A DNA stretch of 44,193 nt from TMP-86 sp964247385 (lineage in GTDB: Bacteria; Pseudomonadota; Gammaproteobacteria; Steroidobacterales; Steroidobacteraceae), in contig CAXTUB010000020.1 in assembly GCA_964247385.1 (NCBI GenBank), positions 1-44,193 of the forward strand. Reading direction: 5' to 3'. The notes under the pieces are model-generated. The model saw only the letters and a list, made by a program, of their open reading frames with translations. It was not told where the DNA came from and made no database searches. The position numbers and the translations under genes are program-made. Within the stretch, counting starts at the first letter, position 1; every line of letters starts with the position of its first letter. Of this stretch, positions 15,718 through 22,221 are shown piece by piece.

Positions 15718-16636
15718 AAGCGGGGCGGGCACGCGCCGCGTCGCTCTGAAGATTGATGTCGATACTCTGCGCGGCACGCGCGAGGGGGTGCCCGCGCTCG
15801 TGCGGGCGCTGCGAAGCCACGGTGCCGACGCCACGTTCTACTTCTCCGTCGGGCCGGACCACACCGGGCGCGCGCTGCGCCGCGCCTTCCGCCCGGGTTT
15901 TGCACGCAAGGTGGTGCGCACTTCAGTGCTCAAGCACTACGGGCTCAAGACTCTCATGTACGGAGTACTGCTGCCGGGCCCCGATATCGGCGCGAAGGCG
16001 GGCGACGACATGCGCGCGGTGCGCGCCGCGGGCTTTGAGGTGGGCTTGCATACGTTCGATCACGTGCGATGGCAAGACCACGTGGCGCGCGCCGACGCGC
16101 AATGGACGCAACGCGAATTCGAACGGGGGCTCGAAGCCTTCGAGCGCGTGTTTGGCGCAGCCCCCGAATCGCACGCGGCAGCAGGCTGGCAAATGAATGA
16201 ACGCGCATTCGAGCTCGAGCAAGTCAAAGGTCTTTCGTACGCGAGCGACACGCGCGGCCGCGCGCCATTCTTTCCGCGGCTCGCAAATGGCTCGCGCGGC
16301 TGCCTTCAATTGCCGACGACGCTGCCCACCTTCGATGAGCTCTTGGGCCGCGCCGGCGTTCACGAGCACAACATCGAACAGGCCGTGTTGCGAGAGTTTG
16401 ATCGCGCGGCGCCGGGTGACCACGTGTTCACCCTGCATGCCGAGCTCGAGGGCATGCAATTACTGCCAAGCTTCAAGCGATTGATGCAGGGTTGGCGCGA
16501 GCGCGGCGTGCCATTGGTGCGCATGGCCGCGCTGCGCGATGCGCTGGATCTTGCGCAAGTTCCGCTGCAGCCCGTGGAGTATGCGGAAGTTCCCGGCCGT
16601 TCCGGCATCCTGGCCGTGCAAGGAAACGCGGCCTGA
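15710..16636 (+). CDS. arnD: Ara4FN-phosphoundecaprenol deformylase (ArnD)
   Basis: A 308-residue polysaccharide-deacetylase (NodB/CE4) family protein. Family motifs are RVALKIDVDTLRGTREGVPAL (first Asp), ADATFYFSVGPDHTGRALRR, FEVGLHTFDHVRWQDH (the metal His-x3-His) and FTLHAELEGM (late His). ArnD removes the formyl group from undecaprenyl-P-Ara4FN at the periplasmic side. The ATG at 15710, inside the preceding gene, is used since an upstream start would add an unrelated N-terminus. GDHVFTLHAELEG and the TLRGTREGVP stretch are typical of ArnD rather than chitin deacetylases. Confidence 0.93.
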   Translation: MRESGAGTRRVALKIDVDTLRGTREGVPALVRALRSHGADATFYFSVGPDHTGRALRRAFRPGFARKVVRTSVLKHYGLKTLMYGVLLPGPDIGAKAGDDMRAVRAAGFEVGLHTFDHVRWQDHVARADAQWTQREFERGLEAFERVFGAAPESHAAAGWQMNERAFELEQVKGLSYASDTRGRAPFFPRLANGSRGCLQLPTTLPTFDELLGRAGVHEHNIEQAVLREFDRAAPGDHVFTLHAELEGMQLLPSFKRLMQGWRERGVPLVRMAALRDALDLAQVPLQPVEYAEVPGRSGILAVQGNAA

Positions 16637-16665
16637 AGGCGGCCCGACCCCACACGCCCGCCCTC

Positions 16666-18297
16666 ATGGCGTATCTCGTCGCGGCAGCGGCGGTCGCATG
16701 CCTGTGGTGCGCGGCGCTCGTGCAGCGTCCGCTATTCAATCCAGATGAGGGGCGGTATGCCGAGATACCGCGTGAGATGTTGGCCAGCGGCGATTTTCTC
16801 GTGCCGACATTGAACGGGGTGGCCTATATCGAAAAGCCGCCGCTGCAATACTGGCTGACCGCGGGCGCGCTGCGTCTTTTTGGTTTGCATGCCTGGTCGG
16901 CCAGGCTGAGCACTGCGCTCGCAGGCCTGGGCACGCTGCTGACGTTGGCCTACCTCACACGCGGTTGGCTCTCGACGGCAGCCGCAATTCGCGCTGCATG
17001 CATTGCAGCCAGCATGAGCTTGATCGCGGTGATGTCGCAGCTGCTGACTCTCGACATGACCCTGACGTTTTGCATGACGCTGTCGCTGTGCGCATTCTTG
17101 CGTGCGCAAAGTGTGCCGCCGGCCGATGCGTTCGCGCCGCGCGCGCGCCGCTGGATGCTGTTGGCTTGGGCAGCTGCAGCGTGCGGCACCTTGGTGAAGG
17201 GCCCGGTCGCCGCGTTGATTCCCGCGCTGACGCTCACGGTCTATTCGCTGTGCGCGCGTGATGCATCGATCTGGCGGCGGCTCCATCTCATCCAGGGCGC
17301 CGCCCTCTATGGTGTTCTCGTGGCGCCATGGCACTGGTTGGCGCAACAGCGGCTGTCGGATTTTTTTTACTTCTACTTCTGGCACGAGCACATCGCGCGG
17401 TTCGCCACGCCCATCGCCGACCGGCAAGAACCCTGGTGGTATTTCCTGGCCATCTTTGTCGCTGGCACTTTTCCCTGGTCGATCAGCGCGGCGAACGCCG
17501 TGCTCACGCGCTTACCCGTGGCGTCCGCAACGTCGACGCGCGGCTTCCGTCCCGAGCTATTTCTCAAGTGCTGGATCGCGTGCATTCTCGTCTTTTTTTC
17601 GCTTTCCCATTCCAAGCTGGCGCCTTATTTGCTGCCCGCGCTTCCTGCGGCGGCGCTCCTGATCGCCTCGCGTACCCGGTTCATCCCCCGCTTCGGCATT
17701 CAGCCAACCGCGATTGCCAGCGCCGTCTTCGGCGCCGTTTTGCTGGTGGGCGCTGCAGCTCTGCCGCTCCTGTTGCGCGAGTCAGTCCGCGCCGCGTATT
17801 TTCTGGCGCTGCGTCCCGAGCTCGCGATGGCGGGAGTGCTCATACTGAGTGGAGGCATCGCTGTGCTCGCCGTCCGTGTCTGGGAGCCGACTCGAGCCAT
17901 TGCGGCACTGAGCCTCACGTGGTTGGCGGCGCTTCTCATCGTGATGCGTGCTTCCGGCGCGCTCGCGCCGATTTACTCTGGGGCCACGCTGGTGCCCGCA
18001 TTGAGGCAAGTGCCCGCGTCGGCACCGCTTTACAGCGTGGCCACCTACGATCAGACCCTGCCGTTTTATTTGCGGCGCCGAGTGATCTTGGTCGCGTATC
18101 GCGGCGAGATGGACTATGGCCTGTCTCACGACGCATCGCATTTTTTGGGAACGATCGATGAGTTCGTGGCGCGCTGGCGGCGCGAGCCCCAAGCCTATGC
18201 GATCATGGATCATGATTTGGCGGCGCGATTGGGACGCTCGCTGCCCATGCGTGAAATAGCGCGCGATATGCATCGCGCCGTAGTTGCGCGAGAATAA
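16666..18297 (+). CDS. arnT: lipid A Ara4N transferase ArnT (GT83)
   Basis: A 543-residue, highly hydrophobic GT-C glycosyltransferase, about the length of E. coli ArnT. The first periplasmic loop has the hallmark LFNPDEGRYAEIPREMLASGD with the catalytic acidic residues, followed by VAYIEKPPLQYWLTA. Roughly ten to twelve membrane segments follow, then a soluble C-terminal part with the YDQTLPFYLRRRV segment. It transfers L-Ara4N from undecaprenyl phosphate to lipid A phosphates in the outer leaflet of the inner membrane. The frame is open upstream inside arnD, but the ATG at 16666 fits the start of the first membrane helix. It begins 29 nt after arnD and ends 8 nt before arnB. Confidence 0.92.
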   Translation: MAYLVAAAAVACLWCAALVQRPLFNPDEGRYAEIPREMLASGDFLVPTLNGVAYIEKPPLQYWLTAGALRLFGLHAWSARLSTALAGLGTLLTLAYLTRGWLSTAAAIRAACIAASMSLIAVMSQLLTLDMTLTFCMTLSLCAFLRAQSVPPADAFAPRARRWMLLAWAAAACGTLVKGPVAALIPALTLTVYSLCARDASIWRRLHLIQGAALYGVLVAPWHWLAQQRLSDFFYFYFWHEHIARFATPIADRQEPWWYFLAIFVAGTFPWSISAANAVLTRLPVASATSTRGFRPELFLKCWIACILVFFSLSHSKLAPYLLPALPAAALLIASRTRFIPRFGIQPTAIASAVFGAVLLVGAAALPLLLRESVRAAYFLALRPELAMAGVLILSGGIAVLAVRVWEPTRAIAALSLTWLAALLIVMRASGALAPIYSGATLVPALRQVPASAPLYSVATYDQTLPFYLRRRVILVAYRGEMDYGLSHDASHFLGTIDEFVARWRREPQAYAIMDHDLAARLGRSLPMREIARDMHRAVVARE

Positions 18298-18305
18298 GAG
18301 CTCGC

Positions 18306-19451
18306 ATGAAATCCTTCCTGCCTTTCACGCGCCCGTCCATCGATGAGTCCACCATTGCCGCGGTGGCGGAAGTTTTTCGCTCGGGCCAGATCGCATCCGG
18401 GCCGCGCGTGCAAGAGTTCGAGCGCGCGCTGCAAGTCTATCTCGGCGGCGAGCGTCATGTGCGCGTGCTCACCTCGGCAACCGAGGGCTTGGAGATTGCG
18501 CTCGACATGGCCGGTGTTCGGGCGGGTGATGAAGTGTTGGTGCCCGCCATGAGCTTTGCGGCCAGCGCCAATGTCGTCGCGCGGCTGCGCGCAACGCCGG
18601 TATTCGTCGATGTCGAGTTGCACTCGCGCAATATCGATTTAACGCTCGCGCGCCAAGCTGTGACGCGCAAGACGCGAGCCATCATGCCAGTTCACTTTTC
18701 GGGTCTCGCGGCCGACATGGAGGGTGTGCTTGCGCTGGCGAAAGAGTTCGATCTGCGCGTGGTGGAGGATGCCGCGCACGCCATCGGCACCCGCAGCGGC
18801 GAGCGCTTGATTGGCAGTTTTGGCGACTTGGCCGTGTTCAGTTTTCATCCCAACAAGAACATGACCTGTATCGAAGGCGGCGCCATCAGCACGGCGTCGG
18901 CGGCGGAGGCCGAAAAAATCGAGCTGGCTCGATTTCATGGCATCCATAAGGACGCTCAAGGGTCGGTGGACGTGCTCAGCGCCGGCGGCAAGTCGAATCT
19001 TTCGGACGTGGCGGCGCAAGTCGGAATCGAACAGCTGCGCCGTCTCGACGAGTTCAATGCCCGACGGCGCGTGCTTGCGGGATTGTATTTCGACGCGCTG
19101 GCGACGATGCCGAACCTGACGTTGCCGGCACGCGGCGATGAGGGACATAGCTGGCACATGTTCACGGTGCTGATCGATTTCGATGCATTCGGCATGACGC
19201 GCTTTGAGTTTCAGCAAGCCATGGCGAAGCGCGGCATCGGCATCGGCATTCATTACCCTTGCATTCCGAGCTTTACTTTCTATCGCATGCTGGGCCAGCG
19301 CGCCGATGACTTTCCCAATGCGCAACGCATCGGCCGGCAAACCGTCACGCTGCCCTTGTTTCCCGCGATGAAAGACTCCGACGTCGCGCGGGTTACCCGG
19401 GAGATGCGCACGGTATTGCTCGGCTTGCGAGCCTCCAAGGGAGCGGCTTAA
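18306..19451 (+). CDS. arnB: UDP-Ara4N aminotransferase (ArnB)
   Basis: A 381-residue DegT/DnrJ/EryC1 (aminotransferase class V-like fold) enzyme that uses glutamate to aminate UDP-4-keto-arabinose. The PLP lysine is in FSFHPNKNMTCIEGGA (Lys184, close to Lys188 of E. coli ArnB). PLP-phosphate contacts are seen in LTSATEGLEIAL, and the cofactor-stacking region is VVEDAAHAIG. The HYPCIPSFTFYR C-terminal segment fits ArnB. In enteric bacteria arnB is the first gene of the operon; here it is the last, 8 nt after arnT. Other sugar aminotransferases of this family are possible, but the context decides. Confidence 0.92.
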   Translation: MKSFLPFTRPSIDESTIAAVAEVFRSGQIASGPRVQEFERALQVYLGGERHVRVLTSATEGLEIALDMAGVRAGDEVLVPAMSFAASANVVARLRATPVFVDVELHSRNIDLTLARQAVTRKTRAIMPVHFSGLAADMEGVLALAKEFDLRVVEDAAHAIGTRSGERLIGSFGDLAVFSFHPNKNMTCIEGGAISTASAAEAEKIELARFHGIHKDAQGSVDVLSAGGKSNLSDVAAQVGIEQLRRLDEFNARRRVLAGLYFDALATMPNLTLPARGDEGHSWHMFTVLIDFDAFGMTRFEFQQAMAKRGIGIGIHYPCIPSFTFYRMLGQRADDFPNAQRIGRQTVTLPLFPAMKDSDVARVTREMRTVLLGLRASKGAA

Positions 19452-19461
19452 GATTCACCCC

Positions 19462-20025
19462 ATGAATAAAATGCGTCGCGTGAATGAAACCGCTGGGTAT
19501 CTGGCCGCTTGCGCATTGGCGCTGCCCATTGCGGCGAGTGCAGCTCTGAAAGTGGGCGCGGATGCGCCGGATTTCAGTGCTCAGGCCAGTCTTGCCGGCA
19601 AGCCTTTCAACTTCAATCTCTCGGATGCGCTGAAGAAAGGGCCCGTCGTACTTTATTTTTATCCGGCGGCGTTCACGCCAGGTTGCACGGTGGAGGCGCA
19701 CGAGTTCGCAGAAGCGACTGAAAAGTTTCAAGCCATGGGCGCCACGGTCATTGGGGTTTCGCACGACTCGGTGGACACGCTGAACCGTTTTTCCGTGCAA
19801 GAGTGCCGCAATAAATTCGCGGTCGCCGCGGATCCCGATCAGAAAATCACCAAAGCGTATGACTCGGTTCTCAAGGTCAAGCCCGAGTATGCGAACCGTA
19901 CCTCCTACGTCATCGCGCCGGATGGCAGGATCATCTACGAGTACACTGCGCTGAGCCCGGAAAAGCACGTGGGCAACACGCTTGCGGCAGTGAGCCACTG
20001 GCACGCCGCGCATTCGGGCCGCTGA
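19462..20025 (+). CDS. exported peroxiredoxin
   Basis: A 187-residue AhpC/TSA-family peroxiredoxin with an N-terminal signal sequence (residues about 10-28, ending AASAALK), so it probably works in the periplasm. The peroxidatic cysteine is in FYPAAFTPGCTVEAHEF (Cys75). The nearest further cysteine is Cys115 (VQECRNKF), 40 residues later, unlike the 5-residue spacing of classic BCP, so it may be an atypical 2-Cys or a 1-Cys enzyme. The family reduces H2O2 and organic peroxides. It starts 10 nt after arnB but has its own role. The electron donor is not evident; the TlpA-like protein 15 kb upstream is only a possibility. Confidence 0.9.
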   Translation: MNKMRRVNETAGYLAACALALPIAASAALKVGADAPDFSAQASLAGKPFNFNLSDALKKGPVVLYFYPAAFTPGCTVEAHEFAEATEKFQAMGATVIGVSHDSVDTLNRFSVQECRNKFAVAADPDQKITKAYDSVLKVKPEYANRTSYVIAPDGRIIYEYTALSPEKHVGNTLAAVSHWHAAHSGR

Positions 20026-20176
20026 GCGCCCGCGAACTGTTTCCTCGCCGAGCTTCGCGTTTCGACTCAGCAATCCCTCACAGCGACTCGCACGCTTAGA
20101 CTACAGCGCATCGCTTGGCCGCAGGGCACATTCCTCGCGCGTGCCGCACGGGCACGTGCCGAAAAGGGGAACTTCA

Positions 20177-20722
20177 GTGTCCATCATCGATAAGGTCGTT
20201 TCAGCAGTAACTCCCGAGCCCAGCGATACGGAACGTGGCGAAGCGCGGGCGAAAGCTCGAGCCGCCGCCGTCAGTGGCGATTGGCTTTCACAAGCATTGC
20301 AGCAGCATGTGCAGATCGAGTCGGCGTTTGCCGCCGTGAAAGCCGCACGTGAGCCGGGCGCGCGTTCTTCCGCGCAGCGATGGTTGGGAACTGTTTTGAC
20401 GGGGCATGCGGACGCGGAGGAGTCTGTCATTTATCCGGCCCTGGCTCTGTCCGGCGAACAAAGTCACGCAAATACCGCATACGCCGAGCAGGCCGAAGCG
20501 AAAACCGGCATGTATGCACTGAGCTTGATGGATCCGATGAGCGAGGCGTACTTGGCCAAGCTCGAGGAAATCCGCAAGGCCGTGGCGAATCATGTGTATG
20601 AAGAAGAATCCAAGTGGTTTCTGGAAGTCAAATCTCGAGTGTCCGCTGCCGATCAAGTGAAGTTGACGCAGCGTTTCAAGGAGGAATTTCATCGCTACCT
20701 CGGAAGCGACGCCGCCGCATGA
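20177..20722 (+). CDS. hemerythrin-domain (HHE) protein
   Basis: A 181-residue helical protein with a hemerythrin-like cation-binding pattern: LQQHVQIESAF, LTGHADAEESVIYPAL (His-x3-Glu), a central helix, then VANHVYEEESKWFLEV and a final helix with EEFHRYLG. These His/Glu residues would bind a di-iron centre. Such single-domain proteins sense or buffer oxygen, NO or iron. The start is GTG at 20177, preceded by AGGGGAA; an in-frame GTG at 20141 lies in a small hairpin and is less likely. Its last codons contain the AAGGAGG that appears to serve the next gene. Function beyond iron binding cannot be read from sequence. Confidence 0.85.
   Translation: MSIIDKVVSAVTPEPSDTERGEARAKARAAAVSGDWLSQALQQHVQIESAFAAVKAAREPGARSSAQRWLGTVLTGHADAEESVIYPALALSGEQSHANTAYAEQAEAKTGMYALSLMDPMSEAYLAKLEEIRKAVANHVYEEESKWFLEVKSRVSAADQVKLTQRFKEEFHRYLGSDAAA
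20678..20693 (+). promoter_or_regulatory. strong Shine-Dalgarno (AAGGAGG) facing an ATC codon
   Basis: AAGGAGG (20678-20684) inside the hemerythrin gene is followed after 6 nt by ATC (20691) in the alpha/beta hydrolase frame. That frame is then open into the hydrolase. No ATG, GTG or TTG occurs in that frame between the upstream stops and 20850. This may mark a non-canonical start. Confidence 0.4.
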
Positions 20723-21662
20723 TGCGGAGCCGGCGTCGTTCATCGTTCCCGCAGCACTGGGTGGTGAACGCCGCACTCTCAATTCCACGCTGACCGGACC
20801 GGTCGGGTGGTACGCCGCCAAGCCGCTCGAGGAGCCTTTCCTCGAGCGCTTGACGCCGTTGCTCTTGATTCACAGCGTCAACGCCGCTGCGTCGGCGTAC
20901 GAGATCAAGCCGCTTTATGATCACTACCAACGGCAGCGCCCGGTTTACGCTCTCGAGTTGCCGGGGTATGGCGCTTCTGACCGCGCCGACCGCCACTACG
21001 TACCGCGCCTGATGACGGATGCGGTGCATGAGGCACTCGGAGAAATCAAACGTGCTCACCCCGGACTTTCGATCGATGCGTTGGCCGTCTCGCTCTCGTG
21101 TGAGTTTCTTGCGCGCGCGGCGAGCGAAAACCCGCTCGCGTTTCGCAGTGTGGCATTCGTGAGCCCCACGGGATTCGACCGCAAGCGATTGCGACGGGGG
21201 CCAGCGGGCTCGAATCGCGGCAAGCCATGGCTATTGAAGCTGCTGATGCGTCCCGTGTGGCGCCGCAAGGTGTTCGATTGGCTCACGACGCGCAGATCCA
21301 TGCGCTATTTTCTCTCGCGCACCTGGGGCAGCGCGAAAATCGACGAGGGCCTCTTGAATTATTGCGAGCAAACGGTGAAACCCGCAGGCGCGGAGTTCGC
21401 TCCGCTGCATTTTCTCGCCGGTTTTTTATTCAGCGCGGATAGCGGCACGCTGTACGAGAAGTTGACCATGCCGGTGTGGGCAAGCCACGGCGTGCGCGGA
21501 GACTTTCAACGCTATCCCGCTCTCGAGCTATTCGCCACCCAAGCGAATTGGGTGCAAACCGTTTTTCAGACAGGGGCATTGCCGCACTTCGAGCGCCAAG
21601 AGGCGTTCGTCAAAGCGTACGACGCATTCTTGACCCACGCCGGCGAAGTGCACGTTCGCTGA
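20691..21662 (+). CDS. alpha/beta-hydrolase fold protein (start uncertain)
   Basis: The protein is an alpha/beta hydrolase: LLLIHSVNAAASAYEIKPLY (oxyanion strand), ALELPGYGASDRADRHY, a nucleophile elbow region LSIDALAVSLSCEFLARAA, and a late FQTGALPHFERQEAF with the catalytic-His position. The elbow reads ALAVSLSCEF, so the Ser nucleophile (Val-Ser-Leu-Ser) is plausible but not the textbook GxSxG. The first standard start is TTG at 20850 (270 aa), yet it cuts into the first strand. The frame is open back to 20691, giving 53 more residues (PVGWYAAKPLEEPFLERL before the TTG), and a perfect AAGGAGG faces the ATC at 20691. CTG at 20757 is the other option. Substrate unknown. Confidence 0.65.
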   Translation: MATSEATPPHDAEPASFIVPAALGGERRTLNSTLTGPVGWYAAKPLEEPFLERLTPLLLIHSVNAAASAYEIKPLYDHYQRQRPVYALELPGYGASDRADRHYVPRLMTDAVHEALGEIKRAHPGLSIDALAVSLSCEFLARAASENPLAFRSVAFVSPTGFDRKRLRRGPAGSNRGKPWLLKLLMRPVWRRKVFDWLTTRRSMRYFLSRTWGSAKIDEGLLNYCEQTVKPAGAEFAPLHFLAGFLFSADSGTLYEKLTMPVWASHGVRGDFQRYPALELFATQANWVQTVFQTGALPHFERQEAFVKAYDAFLTHAGEVHVR

Positions 21663-21695
21663 GGCAACAGTCGGACGGCACCTGCGGCCGTCGAG

Positions 21696-22211
21696 CTATT
21701 GCTTGGGCTCGAAATTGAGCGCGGCCCCGTTCATGCAGTAGCGCTCGCCCGTGGGTTTGGGGCCATCGGGAAACACATGTCCCAAGTGCCCGCCACAGTT
21801 TTTGCAATGAACTTCGGTACGGCGCATGCCCAGCGTGGTATCGGTTTTGGTCTCGACCGCTCCCGGCAGAGGCTGATAGAAGCTCGGCCAGCCGGACCCG
21901 CTCTCATACTTGGTGGTTGATTCAAACAACGGCTTGCCGCACGCGGCGCAATGGTAAACGCCGGTGCGCTTTTCATAGTTCAGCTTGCTCGAGCCCGGGC
22001 GTTCGGTGCCGTGACGGCGCAGCACATCGAACTGCTCGGCGGTGAGAGTCTGCTGCCAATCGGCATCGCTTTTGGCGGCATCGCTTTTGGTGGCATCGCT
22101 TTTGGTGGCATCGCTTTTGGCGGCATCGCCTTGAGCGGACGCATCGCGTTTGATGGCGGCATCATCGTCTCGGGCGGCGGCGGGGGACTTGGGCTGCGCG
22201 GGTGTGCTCAT
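21696..22211 (-). CDS. msrB: peptide-methionine (R)-S-oxide reductase MsrB
   Basis: A 171-residue MsrB with an extra N-terminal tail of about 50 residues. The catalytic domain begins WQQTLTAEQFDVLRRHGTERPGSS. It carries two zinc-binding CxxC pairs (YHCAACGKPL and VHCKNCGGHLGHVF) and the selenocysteine-equivalent catalytic cysteine in RYCMNGAALNF. MsrB repairs the R isomer of methionine sulfoxide. The tail is Asp/Lys/Ala-rich and contains a pentapeptide repeat of the type KSDA(A/T), encoded by a 15-bp tandem repeat (see repeat entry). No signal peptide is seen, so it is cytoplasmic. It lies 10 nt downstream of the GH63-like gene on the same strand. Confidence 0.93.
   Translation of the reverse strand: MSTPAQPKSPAAARDDDAAIKRDASAQGDAAKSDATKSDATKSDAAKSDADWQQTLTAEQFDVLRRHGTERPGSSKLNYEKRTGVYHCAACGKPLFESTTKYESGSGWPSFYQPLPGAVETKTDTTLGMRRTEVHCKNCGGHLGHVFPDGPKPTGERYCMNGAALNFEPKQ
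22062..22136. repeat. 15-bp tandem repeat, about five units, within msrB
   Basis: GGCATCGCTTTTGGC/T is repeated four times almost perfectly (22062-22121) and a fifth degenerate copy follows (22122-22136). Read on the minus strand it encodes an in-frame pentapeptide repeat in the MsrB tail. The 15-bp length preserves frame, so copy number could vary without breaking the gene. Confidence 0.9.
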
Positions 22212-22221
22212 CCTTCCGAGT

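Noticed and set aside
16492..16665. Longer ArnT N-terminus overlapping arnD
   Set aside because: The added residues are Arg/Ala-rich shadow sequence of arnD; ATG 16666 begins the first membrane helix.
20140..20156. Small hairpin (CGTGCC/GGCACG) as a terminator before the hemerythrin gene
   Set aside because: Six base pairs without a T-run; too weak, and it lies just upstream of the ribosome binding site.
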